NCBI GenBank assembly: GCA_947448735.1
Contig: CANFOS010000009.1
Location: 1 to 64,000, forward strand
Source of the DNA: Comamonadaceae bacterium
GTDB taxonomy: Bacteria; Pseudomonadota; Gammaproteobacteria; Burkholderiales; Burkholderiaceae_C
DNA: 64,000 nt
Direction: 5' to 3'
Shown: piece by piece, positions 46,349-54,507 of the stretch
Layout: every line of letters starts with the position of its first letter
How positions within the stretch are numbered: the first letter of the stretch is position 1
Translations under genes and position numbers: made by a program
The notes under the pieces: generated by a model
The model's database searches: none
Told to the model about the DNA's origin: nothing
What the model saw: the letters and a program-made list of their open reading frames with translations, nothing else

Positions 46349-47359
46349 ATGAACACTAAAAGCAATCCCCCCCCTATCACCACCGGCTTATCCAGAAGGT
46401 CGATTCTCGCCCTTACTGCTGCGGCAAGCTTGCCCTCCACGAGGCTCATGGCAGCCGATTCACCAGCGCGTACACAGCCTTTGAAAATCATCGTCGCAAC
46501 TGCACCGGGCGGCGTTCCCGACATATTGGCGCGAACCATAGGACAGCAGATCACGCAGACGACTGGGAGACCAGTCGTTGTGGAGAATCGGCTAGGGGCT
46601 GCTGGCGCCATTGCTGCCAACACTGTGCTTGGCTCTCCAGCAGACGGCAGTGTTGTTGCTATGGTCGAAAGCAGTGCCTATTCAATGATCCCGCATCTCG
46701 GGAAGATCAGTCCATTCAGCGAACTCGCGCCTGTTGGATTGGCGGCGGTGGCTCCCATTTACTTGTGTGTGAGCCCGCAATTGGGAGTAAGCACCCTGCC
46801 TGAGTTCGTCGCGTATGCAAAGGCCAACCCAGGTTTGCCCTACGGCTCGTCGGGAAACGGCTCGTGGCATCACGTTGGAATGGAGCTGTTCAAATCCCGT
46901 GCAGGTGTCGACATGACCCACGTACCCTACAAAGGCGCCGGTCAAACTGTCGTCGCTTTAATAGGCGGTGAGATCAAGGTAGCGTTTTTGGGATACAGCA
47001 CGGCTATGCCGCAGTCGGCTGCAGGCAAACTGAAGATCCTCGCCATAGGGTCTTCCTCCAGAAGCATCCTGACCCCAGACATACCGACCGTTTTGGAGGC
47101 AGGCGGCCCAAAGTCTGACATGCGCATGTCTGCGTTGTTCCTCTTTGCCAACCCTAAAACGCCATCCAGCGAAATAGATTTCCTGAACCGCCAATTTGCG
47201 CTTGCAACGGGTGCGCCAGCCGTACAGACAAAGCTTGCTCAGATGGGTATCGAAAGCGCAGACGGAAAGCTGTCAGCCAGGCAGTTCTCAACAATGGCCA
47301 AGGAAGAGCATGCTTTTTATGGCTCGATTTTGAAAACACTCAACATCAGGCTTGAATAG
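46349..47359 (+). CDS. Bug-family periplasmic substrate-binding protein
   Basis: 336 residues from the ATG at 46349, chosen because GAGGCAACC precedes it; the open frame begins at a TTG at 46325. A twin-arginine-like signal (S-R-R-S-I-L-A-L) ends near L-M-A-A. Mature features include L-K-I-I-V-A-T-A-P-G-G, V-V-V-E-N-R-L-G-A-A-G and H-V-P-Y-K-G-A-G-Q. It is last in the rightward unit of cluster 1. It is distinct in sequence from the Bug protein at 41.5-42.5 kb, so the two probably bind different acids. Confidence 0.88.
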   Translation: MNTKSNPPPITTGLSRRSILALTAAASLPSTRLMAADSPARTQPLKIIVATAPGGVPDILARTIGQQITQTTGRPVVVENRLGAAGAIAANTVLGSPADGSVVAMVESSAYSMIPHLGKISPFSELAPVGLAAVAPIYLCVSPQLGVSTLPEFVAYAKANPGLPYGSSGNGSWHHVGMELFKSRAGVDMTHVPYKGAGQTVVALIGGEIKVAFLGYSTAMPQSAAGKLKILAIGSSSRSILTPDIPTVLEAGGPKSDMRMSALFLFANPKTPSSEIDFLNRQFALATGAPAVQTKLAQMGIESADGKLSARQFSTMAKEEHAFYGSILKTLNIRLE

Positions 47360-47443
47360 AAGGTCGATAAACCAGTGGACGACCCCAATATGGTCTTTAG
47401 AAATTACATGAGCACACGTGTGAGGCCAATCGTTTCCAGATGC

Positions 47444-47559
47444 ATGAGCTCGTCAAAAAACTGAAGGCTGCAATCATCGGCAGCGCCAGCATCTAGGTCG
47501 GCCTGATGATCAAGATGTTGCAGCACGTCCAGTGCCTAGAGATGGCGACGACACACGGT
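47444..47559 (+). pseudogene. relic of an acylating acetaldehyde dehydrogenase (MhpF/DmpF type), N-terminal fragment
   Basis: The frame from 47455 reads K-K-L-K-A-A-I-I-G-S-x-x-I, a TAG stop at 47494-47496, then V-G-L-M-I-K-M-L-Q and C-L-E-M. This is the conserved N terminus of acetaldehyde dehydrogenase (acylating), normally K-x-K-A-A-I-I-G-x-G-N-I-G-T-D-L-M-x-K. An ATG at 47444 is out of frame with it, so both a frameshift and a stop are present, and similarity fades after about 47547. Only about 35 codons survive. The family normally follows the hydratase in meta-cleavage operons, and a hydratase gene lies 600 bp away. Confidence 0.72.
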
Positions 47560-47600
47560 CAGCGTTCGTTATTTACCTCTGGTTATCCGAAGAGGGGTAG

Positions 47601-48059
47601 TCATGCATCCCGCGCCGAAGTGAAGCGGCGCAGCACCACTGGCTTGCCGCCCAAGCGCTTGCTGCTCATCCAGTGCGCTAGAGCCGAATCCAAGTAAACC
47701 GCATGGCCGGGAAACCAGTCAGCAAGCGCACGCCCTAAGTGGCGGCCAGCTTCGAAATCGCCATCGGCCACTCGGCGGGTAACGAGCTCCATGCTTTGCA
47801 GCACGGCGGCGTGCTCGTCGGCGTGGCAATCGCGAGCGGGAAAGTCTGTCTCCTGCATCCACTGGTCCTCGCTGTCGAAATGTTCACGCGAATGAACATG
47901 CACAGCAGCTAACGCTTCAGCCACACTTTCGTCGTTCGCTGCAAGCAACGCATCAACCAAGACCACAAACTCTTCGTGAATATGGTCCATCGGGGCGTAA
48001 CCGAGCTGCAAGTCGTCGTGCCAAGAGGCCGCAGGAGGTATGGGGGCGGCACTTTGCAT
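47601..48059 (-). CDS. bacteriohemerythrin
   Basis: 152-residue four-helix oxygen-binding protein with a di-iron site. The ligands can be placed: His in the first helix (M-D-H-I-H-E-E-F), H-S-R-E-H-F-D-S-E-D-Q-W-M, H-A-D-E-H, and the C-terminal W-F-P-G-H-A-V-Y-L-D. The family C-terminal H-x-x-x-x-D pair is therefore intact. It stands alone between the two oxygenase-rich clusters. Delivering or buffering O2 for those oxygenases is an appealing but unproven idea. Confidence 0.88.
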   Translation of the reverse strand: MQSAAPIPPAASWHDDLQLGYAPMDHIHEEFVVLVDALLAANDESVAEALAAVHVHSREHFDSEDQWMQETDFPARDCHADEHAAVLQSMELVTRRVADGDFEAGRHLGRALADWFPGHAVYLDSALAHWMSSKRLGGKPVVLRRFTSARDA

Positions 48060-48117
48060 ATTTATCTGAATAGGATGGGTAAAGGCATAGTTGCAATCGA
48101 CAGGATAAGCGCGCGTT

Positions 48118-48906
48118 TCAGATGAAGCGGCAAGAAACGCTGCCCAGAGCGCCGACCGAGGCCTGGACCAGATCGCCAGCGGCCACGGGAACCATCGGGC
48201 CGAGCGCGCCCGACAGGATCACCTGGCCCTGGCGCAAGCCCTGACCACGGGCGGCCATGGTGCAGGCGAGCCAGAAGGCGGCCCGCAGCGGATGGCCGAG
48301 GCAGGCCGCGCCGCTGCCGGTCGAGACAGTCTGACCGTTCTTGTCCATCTGCATGCCGATGGCGCCGAGCGACAGCCCGCCGATCGGCACCGGCTGGTCG
48401 CCCAGCACATAAAGCCCCGAAGAGGCGTTGTCAGCCACGGTATCGACCAAGGTGATTTTCCAATCAGTAATGGCGCTGTCGACGATCTCGATTGCTGGCA
48501 GGGCATAGCTCAGGCAAGCCAGGAATTCGGAGTAGCTCGGCGCGCTGCCAGGGACATCCCGACCTACAACGAAGGCGATCTCGGCTTCCACCTTGGGCTG
48601 CAGCAGTCGGGCGGTAGGTACGTCTTGCCCGTTGAGAAATTCCATGTCGTCGAAAAGCACGCCAAAGTCTGGCTGGTCCACGCCCAGTTGCTGCTGGACA
48701 GCCTTTGAGGTCAGGCCCACCTTCAAGCCGACGACTCGGCGGCCGGATTCCAGCCGGGCGCGCGTGTTTACCTCGGCGACTGCGTAAGCCGCATCGAGAC
48801 TGGCGATGCCGTGGCTGGTAGACACCGGCGGGATGCTGCGTCGGTTTGCCCTTGCAAGCGCAAGCGCCTGGGCTGCCTGCTGGATAGCTTCTGATTGATG
48901 GGACAT
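48118..48906 (-). CDS. 2-keto-4-pentenoate hydratase (MhpD/DmpE family)
   Basis: 262 residues from the ATG at 48906, preceded by AAGGAGAAT. The enzyme adds water to 2-hydroxypenta-2,4-dienoate to give 4-hydroxy-2-oxovalerate. Family features include G-L-K-V-G-L-T-S-K-A-V-Q, E-A-E-I-A-F-V-V-G-R-D (metal ligands), and A-I-E-I-V-D-S. Its natural followers, the aldolase and acetaldehyde dehydrogenase, are absent apart from a relic of the latter at 47.5 kb. Last gene of the leftward arm of cluster 2. Confidence 0.92.
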   Translation of the reverse strand: MSHQSEAIQQAAQALALARANRRSIPPVSTSHGIASLDAAYAVAEVNTRARLESGRRVVGLKVGLTSKAVQQQLGVDQPDFGVLFDDMEFLNGQDVPTARLLQPKVEAEIAFVVGRDVPGSAPSYSEFLACLSYALPAIEIVDSAITDWKITLVDTVADNASSGLYVLGDQPVPIGGLSLGAIGMQMDKNGQTVSTGSGAACLGHPLRAAFWLACTMAARGQGLRQGQVILSGALGPMVPVAAGDLVQASVGALGSVSCRFI

Positions 48907-48935
48907 GGGGATTCTCCTTGGGTCGTGAAAGGGGA

Positions 48936-49970
48936 TCAAGCGCTGTCTCGGCCAAGCCAGCGCAGCGCATTGTCCTGGCGCAGCAGACGGCGAGTCGCAT
49001 CGTCCAAGGTCAGTTGGTCGATACGGCGGGCCGGCTCGCGGTCCATGATTGCGAATGGGTAGTCGGTACCGGCCAGCACCTGCGTCGTGCCGAAGACCTG
49101 CAGCAAGATGCGGATGGTGTCGGCGTCGTACACCAAGTCGTCGACGAACAGTTGCCGAACCAGCTCGCGCGGTGACTGGTCCATGAGCTTGCGAATCGGC
49201 GGCAATTGTTGCCAGCCGTGCTGTAGGCGCGGCAGCAGCATCGCCAACGAGCCGCCCCCATGGCTAAAGGCAATGCGCAGCTTCGGTAGCCGCGCCAGTG
49301 TCCCGGACGTGAGCAGCGAGGCGGCGGCCAGGCCGACTTCGCCGGGAAAGGCCAGCACCTGTTCAAGCAGTGGCGGGCCGACCAGCCGGTCCATGCCCGC
49401 AGGTCGCAAGGCATGGACGAAAATGGCAGCGCCAAGCGATTGGGCGGCAGCAAAGAAAGGCTCATGGTCGGCGTGACCAAGCGGTTTGCCATTGATATTG
49501 CTGCCGAGCTCTACACCCGCCAGCCCCAGTTTCATGCAGCGTTCCAGCTCGCCAATGGCCAGTTCCACATCCTGCAGCGGCACTGCGCCCAAACCGGTGA
49601 AGTGCGCTGGGTCGGCACTGACCATTGCCGCCAATTCCTCATTCATAAAAGAATTAAGCGACAGCGCGTCGTCGGCTGCCAGCCAGTAAGACAGCAGCTC
49701 CGGCATCGGCGATACCACTTGGTGCGTGACGCCCGTAGGCGTCATTTCCTGCAGCCTACGGCCGGCGTCCCAGCTTGAGTCGGGCACGGTGCGGTAGATA
49801 CGTCCCTCGAGCATCACGTTGCGGTCGCAGGCTGCGTCACCCGGTACCATCGATGGCCAAGCGACGCTTTTGCGTTGGCCCACGTAGGCCGGAAACTGGT
49901 GGGGAACCCAGTGGGTGTGGGCGTCGACCAGGCCGCAATCGCAGCCAGTGCTTTGAAATGCGGCGGTCAT
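48936..49970 (-). CDS. amidohydrolase family decarboxylase (ACMSD-like)
   Basis: 344 residues from the ATG at 49970, which overlaps the ferredoxin stop (ATGA). The N-terminal metal motif D-A-H-T-H, a middle His (F-V-H-A-L-R-P), F-S-H-G-G-G and the Asp in G-T-D-Y-P-F are arranged as in 2-amino-3-carboxymuconate-6-semialdehyde decarboxylase and gamma-resorcylate decarboxylase. In this setting it should remove a ring-derived carboxylate after extradiol cleavage, preparing the intermediate for the alpha/beta hydrolase. The exact substrate is unknown. Confidence 0.87.
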   Translation of the reverse strand: MTAAFQSTGCDCGLVDAHTHWVPHQFPAYVGQRKSVAWPSMVPGDAACDRNVMLEGRIYRTVPDSSWDAGRRLQEMTPTGVTHQVVSPMPELLSYWLAADDALSLNSFMNEELAAMVSADPAHFTGLGAVPLQDVELAIGELERCMKLGLAGVELGSNINGKPLGHADHEPFFAAAQSLGAAIFVHALRPAGMDRLVGPPLLEQVLAFPGEVGLAAASLLTSGTLARLPKLRIAFSHGGGSLAMLLPRLQHGWQQLPPIRKLMDQSPRELVRQLFVDDLVYDADTIRILLQVFGTTQVLAGTDYPFAIMDREPARRIDQLTLDDATRRLLRQDNALRWLGRDSA

Positions 49971-50317
49971 GCTTTTAACTCGGCGACCAGCGATGCTTCC
50001 GACAGCATCACTTGGCCGTCGCGGATCTCCACTGGGTAGGTGCGCAGGGCTTGAGTGCACGGTGGGCCGACGGCCTTGCCAGTGCGCACATCAAAGGTGC
50101 CTAAGTGCATCCCGCATTCGACGATGTGGCCCTCCAGGCAACCATCCTCGGTCAGTGAGGAGTTGCCGTGGGTACAGCGGTCATCGGTGGCATACACGTT
50201 GCCCTCCACCAGATAGACGGCCACGCGGCGGCCGTCCGGCAGGCAGCCCATACCGATGTCGCCGTTCGCCACAGAATCCAGGCTGCAAAGGGGAATGAAA
50301 TGGCTGTTAATTGTCAT
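49967..50317 (-). CDS. Rieske [2Fe-2S] ferredoxin component
   Basis: 116-residue soluble ferredoxin. Cluster ligands Cys48 and His50 (C-T-H-G) and Cys68 and His71 (C-G-M-H) are intact. It should carry electrons from the adjacent FAD reductase to the Rieske dioxygenase encoded on the rightward arm. The ATG follows GAGAGGACA. It overlaps the amidohydrolase gene by 4 bp. Confidence 0.93.
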   Translation of the reverse strand: MTINSHFIPLCSLDSVANGDIGMGCLPDGRRVAVYLVEGNVYATDDRCTHGNSSLTEDGCLEGHIVECGMHLGTFDVRTGKAVGPPCTQALRTYPVEIRDGQVMLSEASLVAELKA

Positions 50318-50330
50318 GATGAATGTCCTC

Positions 50331-51563
50331 TCAGACTGCCAAAGCTTGCTGCACCAAGGCGCGCATGTTCGCCTCCGGCGCGCTAAATTGTTCGGGGGTG
50401 ATGGTGGCGCGCGGCACGATCAGCTTCTTGAGCAGCCCGAAGTCGCGAGTCGCGTTCAGTGTGGCCACGCCGGTGACGAGCCCAGCGCTCCAGTGCACCA
50501 GCACGCGGCCTCCTGCGGCGTCTACCCGCCATACCTGCTGCTCGCCGGTTAGCGCACCAGCGCACTGCAGTCGGGCGCTGCCCTGGTCTGACCAAAACCA
50601 CGGTACCGCGTCGTACGCCCTGGCTTCATCGGGATTGCACCAGATCGCGGCCAGCGCCTGCGCTTGGCCCTGAGCGTTGGCCCAGGTTTCGATGCGCTCG
50701 AAGCGACCGGTGACAGGATTGCGCTGACGCGTCACGTCGCCCACCGCGAACACGTCGGGTGCAGTGGTGCGGCACCAGCCATCAACGAACACCCCATCGT
50801 CGCAGGCAATGCCGGCATCCGCCGCCAGCTCGTCGTTGGCACGCACGCCGACACCGACCACCACCAGGCCGGCCGGCACCCGCTGACCGTCGTCCAGCAC
50901 CGCCTCTTGGCTGCCTTCGTCGAGCGCGACCACCGTACGACTAAGATGGATCGCTATGCCGCGGCTGCGGTGGTATTCAAGGAGGATATCGGCCATGGCG
51001 GCCGGCGCGCTGCGGCTCATCAGCCGCGGGGACTTCTCGACCACAGTCGATTGCCGGCCCAGCGCCGCGGCGCTGGCCGCAAGCTCCAGCCCGATCGGGC
51101 CGCCGCCGATCACCAGCAGGCTGGCAACAGATGTCATGGCCTCGCGGATGGCACGGGCATCGCCCAGCGTGCGCAGCGTCAGCACGCGGGGCAGAGCATC
51201 GAGTGGGGCCAGCCGAAGCGGCCGGGTGCCGGTGGCCAGTACCAGCCGGTCCCAAGGCAGTGTGCTTCCGTCGTCCAAGCGCAGCTCCTTGCGCTGCGGA
51301 TCGATGGCCATGGCTTTGCGCTGGCGTAGCTGCTTCACCTTAGGCGGCAATTCCGGCGAAAGCCAAATCTGCGACTCGTCGCCGTCCAGCTGGAGCTGCT
51401 TGGACAGTGGCGGCCGATCATACGGCTGCCAGGGTTCATCACCCACCAACGTGACCTCGCCCTCATAACCCCGCTGCACGAGCGCGCTCGCCACATTGAA
51501 GCCCGCCAATCCGGCTCCGACGATGACGACACTTTGGCGTTCTGCGCTCGGGAGCTTGCTCAT
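50331..51563 (-). CDS. FAD-dependent ferredoxin reductase of a ring-hydroxylating dioxygenase
   Basis: 410-residue NAD(P)H oxidoreductase. Two dinucleotide motifs are present: G-A-G-L-A-G-F-N-V for FAD and I-G-G-G-P-I-G-L-E for NADH. D-R-P-P-L-S-K, A-T-G-T-R-P-L and F-A-V-G-D-V mark the BphA4/putidaredoxin-reductase group. It is coupled by ATGA to the upstream extradiol dioxygenase gene and lies 13 bp before the ferredoxin gene, giving a complete electron chain for a three-component dioxygenase. Confidence 0.93.
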   Translation of the reverse strand: MSKLPSAERQSVVIVGAGLAGFNVASALVQRGYEGEVTLVGDEPWQPYDRPPLSKQLQLDGDESQIWLSPELPPKVKQLRQRKAMAIDPQRKELRLDDGSTLPWDRLVLATGTRPLRLAPLDALPRVLTLRTLGDARAIREAMTSVASLLVIGGGPIGLELAASAAALGRQSTVVEKSPRLMSRSAPAAMADILLEYHRSRGIAIHLSRTVVALDEGSQEAVLDDGQRVPAGLVVVGVGVRANDELAADAGIACDDGVFVDGWCRTTAPDVFAVGDVTRQRNPVTGRFERIETWANAQGQAQALAAIWCNPDEARAYDAVPWFWSDQGSARLQCAGALTGEQQVWRVDAAGGRVLVHWSAGLVTGVATLNATRDFGLLKKLIVPRATITPEQFSAPEANMRALVQQALAV

Positions 51564-52630
51564 GTGGTCTGATGAAAAACAGCAAACACCTTGTTGGAGT
51601 TGAAGACGTTGGTCTCAATAAAACTGCTCCAGTCGAGCTTGGCTCCCAGCTCCTCCATCGCGCCCAGCATCGGGCACCAGTTCAGCAGTTCCTGCTGGCC
51701 TGCGGCCTCGAAGTCCTCGGTTCGTGACTGACGCCAGCTGGCGTAATCACCTTCTAGCAGCGCGCGATAAAGGTTGCGGTCAGCCGGGGTGTCCGGGCGC
51801 AGGCGCCATGTGTGGTCGCAAAGGAACGCGTGCGACCAACTGGAAGACGCCACCACGGCCACGCGCCATGGCGAATCGCGCAGGATACGCGCAGTGGCAG
51901 CGCCCATATCCATGCATCGCTTTGGAGATGGCCCGGGAGGGTCTGGCTCGATCTGCTTGCCAAAATCAGTCATGAAACCACGCGCCGAGATCACCTTGCG
52001 ACCATAGCAGTTGATAGGAACGGCAATGGTGGGATAGTCCCATCCCACCCGGTCATAGTCCAGGTACAAAATGGCGTTCGTGAAAGCATGGGCCAAGCTC
52101 TCATGGTGGAGCGGCTTGTAAGCATAGGCCGTATCAAAGTCAGCTTCAATCAGGCCGCTTACCAGGTGCTTGGCAATATCGCGCCGACCGCGCAGGCGGT
52201 AGTGCTTGTCTGCGCCCTCCCCCCACGCATTAGGTTTGCCGCTCATCATGGAGGAGCCCATAGCGTGCCGCCAAGGATAGAGGTCCATGTCTTCGTAAGC
52301 GCAGACAGTAAAAGGCGGGATCACGTCTTCCTTGAAATTTTCGTACTGGTCGTCGCCCCAGATCAGCACCACATCGGGGTTAAAGTCGTCAAGCGCCTTT
52401 CGCACCTTGCGGAACTGTTCCACCAAGGCAGCGCGGTGGACAGCAGCGGCTGCCACGCCCTGGTCGCTACCCCACTCGGCTTGTGCGGCGGCCGGCCAGT
52501 TTTCGGGTAACTTCATGTCGCTCGGAATGCCGGGGTCTGCCAGCGTCATTCGCAAGATGGTGGCCATCGCAGCGTCTGGGGAGGACAGCGGTGGATAGTG
52601 GGACAGGCCCAGTCCGAGAATTTCTGCCAT
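51560..52630 (-). CDS. class III (LigB-type) extradiol ring-cleavage dioxygenase
   Basis: 356 residues from the ATG at 52630, after GGAAG. The metal-binding N-terminal H-Y-P-P-L, the W-G-D-D-Q-Y-E-N-F segment and the catalytic region S-S-S-W-S-H-A-F mark a LigB-fold Fe(II) dioxygenase. This family is unrelated to the VOC-fold enzyme of cluster 1. It probably opens a dihydroxybenzoate or related catechol produced by the Rieske dioxygenase. First gene of the leftward arm, with a tandem heptamer repeat just upstream. Confidence 0.87.
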   Translation of the reverse strand: MAEILGLGLSHYPPLSSPDAAMATILRMTLADPGIPSDMKLPENWPAAAQAEWGSDQGVAAAAVHRAALVEQFRKVRKALDDFNPDVVLIWGDDQYENFKEDVIPPFTVCAYEDMDLYPWRHAMGSSMMSGKPNAWGEGADKHYRLRGRRDIAKHLVSGLIEADFDTAYAYKPLHHESLAHAFTNAILYLDYDRVGWDYPTIAVPINCYGRKVISARGFMTDFGKQIEPDPPGPSPKRCMDMGAATARILRDSPWRVAVVASSSWSHAFLCDHTWRLRPDTPADRNLYRALLEGDYASWRQSRTEDFEAAGQQELLNWCPMLGAMEELGAKLDWSSFIETNVFNSNKVFAVFHQTT

Positions 52631-52644
52631 AGATGCTTCCAAGC

Positions 52645-52679
52645 GTTACTGGTTACTGGTTACTGATGACTGGTTAGTG
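52645..52679. repeat. tandem heptamer repeat upstream of the LigB-type gene
   Basis: Three exact GTTACTG units (52645-52665) followed by ATGACTG and GTTAGTG. It occupies most of the 65 bp between the MarR stop and the extradiol dioxygenase start. It may be a regulator-binding array or a simple slippage product. Confidence 0.6.
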
Positions 52680-52695
52680 CCTTGGCGCGCCGAGG

Positions 52696-53301
52696 TCAGG
52701 CCGCGCGGGATTTCTTCTCGCTTTTGTCTGCGGCGCGCCCGCGTGCCTGCTCGTCTTGAATGGAGACGAGCAATTCCCTGAGCAGACTGACCAACTGGAT
52801 TCGTTTCTCTCGCGAAAGCCCGTACATCAGCCGCTCCAGCCGCCGCCAATGATCCGGTAGGTGCTCGGCAAGAAATTCCTTCCCCTCAGGCGTCAGCACG
52901 GCCAGCAGCCAGCGCTGGTCAGCCGCGTTGAGCTCGCGCTTGACCAGGCCGCGTTCGATCAGGGTATTGATATTGCCCGACAGGTTTGTCGGCTTCACCA
53001 CCAGCATGCCCGCAAGGGCGCCCATGGTGGTGGGTTGCCCCGTGCGCTGCAGTACGGTGAGGATGTTGAACTGCAGCGGCGACAGGCCGATACCGGCCAC
53101 CTCCTCGGCTTGGTCGCGGTCAAGTACCGCATAGGCACGGTACAGGCCTAGCAGCACCCAAAGGGCTGTTCCATCCAACGCCTTATCAAGGGCAGCAGCC
53201 ACCATCACCTGATCGCTCAGGTGGGGCAACGGCGCATCCTCAGGGGTAGACGTCGCGGCCTCTGCTCCGTCAAATGGTGTCGGTTGATTGGTTTTCTTCA
53301 C
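52696..53301 (-). CDS. MarR family transcriptional regulator
   Basis: 201 residues. The winged-helix core (L-S-P-L-Q-F-N-I-L-T-V-L, T-M-G-A-L-A-G-M-L, and L-I-E-R-G-L-V-K-R-E with the wing D-Q-R-W) sits between helical dimerisation ends, with a 35-residue N-terminal extension and a basic tail. The start is a GTG at 53301; the next in-frame Met is too far inside. It lies between the two divergent arms of cluster 2 and probably controls both, with an aromatic substrate as inducer. Confidence 0.88.
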   Translation of the reverse strand: MKKTNQPTPFDGAEAATSTPEDAPLPHLSDQVMVAAALDKALDGTALWVLLGLYRAYAVLDRDQAEEVAGIGLSPLQFNILTVLQRTGQPTTMGALAGMLVVKPTNLSGNINTLIERGLVKRELNAADQRWLLAVLTPEGKEFLAEHLPDHWRRLERLMYGLSREKRIQLVSLLRELLVSIQDEQARGRAADKSEKKSRAA

Positions 53302-53439
53302 AGTACTTCAATTTTTTAATAGTCTTGATTATGAAGCAAAAAAAGCAAGAGAGGCAAACCTTTTTTTCAAAGTTCCCGTTGTAATCAGGGGTAAACCCGC
53401 TGTCGCAAAAACAATTCAATCTTAATAATATTGCAACAA

Positions 53440-53453
53440 TTGAAGTAATTCAA
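53440..53453. promoter_or_regulatory. candidate MarR operator in the divergent promoter region
   Basis: TTGAA-GTAA-TTCAA, a perfect 5+5 inverted repeat 33 bp before the Bug gene start. A related half-site pair (ACTTCAAT ... ATTATGAAG) lies next to the MarR gene start. The 184 bp region is AT-rich as expected for promoters. Confidence 0.45.
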
Positions 53454-53485
53454 CATTAAGCCTTTAAACATCAGAGACAAAATTT

Positions 53486-54463
53486 ATGGAACGACGTCAG
53501 GTTTTAGGACGGTTAGCGGTGGCTGCGCTTGGTGTCACCGGCACATCGGTGCATGCACAAAATTTCCCGGCAAAGCCGCTACGTATCGTCGTTCCCTACG
53601 CCGCTGGCGGCTCACCGGATACGGTGGCCCGAATCCTGGCTCAGCAACTAGGTTCCGAATTGGGGCAGTCGGTCGTGGTGGAAAATATTCCCGGTTCCAG
53701 CGGGATAGCTGCGATCGAGATCGTGCGCAACGGCGCCGCAGACGGCCATACGCTTTTGATGGCCGATGCCGCGCACTGGGCGGTCAATCGTGTGACCAAG
53801 GCCAAGCTGCCGCACAACTTCCAGAAAGACATGGCGCCGGTATCGATTGCCTCCTACTCGGCGCTGTATCTGTCAGTGTTCGGGAAGTTTCCTGCATCAA
53901 ACTTAAACGAGTTGGTAGCAGCCATCAAGGCCAAGCCTGGCACATACACCTATGGCTCCTCCGGCGTTGGCAGCTTGCACCACCTCAGCATGGAAGCTTT
54001 CAAGAGCGGACTCGGACTCGACATCCTCCACGTGCCGTACAAAGGTACCGGTCAGTCGGTTCCAGCCTTGGTGAGCGGCCAGGTGGACATGGCTATTGCG
54101 GCCTACAACTCGATCGTGGGGTTCGCGAAGGAGGGCCGGATTAAAGTTATCGCAGGAAACACGCGGGAGCGCATGACCATACTCCCGCAGTTTCCGCCAA
54201 TGGGCGATGCAGGCCTGAAAGACTTCCATTTTCCCGGCGAGAACGCGCTGTTCGTGCCCTCAGGCACCCCTAAACCGGTGATTGACAGACTGGCTGCCGC
54301 AGTTGTGAAAGTACTGGCGATGCCGGACATCGTTGCCAGACTCAACGCTGCTGGCGTTGAGCCTCCCAAACTGGGGGGAGTTGCAGCTCTGGCCGAAACC
54401 GTTCAGCGCGATATCTCGCGCTACGAGTCGGTGGTCCGCATCGCCGGAATTCAGCCGGAATAA
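53486..54463 (+). CDS. Bug-family periplasmic substrate-binding protein
   Basis: 325 residues; the signal peptide contains R-R-Q-V-L-G-R-L and ends near V-H-A-Q. Mature features are P-L-R-I-V-V-P-Y-A-A-G-G, V-V-V-E-N-I-P-G-S-S-G and H-V-P-Y-K-G-T-G-Q. It heads the rightward arm of cluster 2, 44 bp before the dioxygenase alpha gene, so it probably binds the aromatic acid that the arm degrades. Confidence 0.9.
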   Translation: MERRQVLGRLAVAALGVTGTSVHAQNFPAKPLRIVVPYAAGGSPDTVARILAQQLGSELGQSVVVENIPGSSGIAAIEIVRNGAADGHTLLMADAAHWAVNRVTKAKLPHNFQKDMAPVSIASYSALYLSVFGKFPASNLNELVAAIKAKPGTYTYGSSGVGSLHHLSMEAFKSGLGLDILHVPYKGTGQSVPALVSGQVDMAIAAYNSIVGFAKEGRIKVIAGNTRERMTILPQFPPMGDAGLKDFHFPGENALFVPSGTPKPVIDRLAAAVVKVLAMPDIVARLNAAGVEPPKLGGVAALAETVQRDISRYESVVRIAGIQPE

Positions 54464-54507
54464 GGCCAGCTTTTCCGATTAACCGTTTTATTTCCTGAAA
54501 GCTCCAG

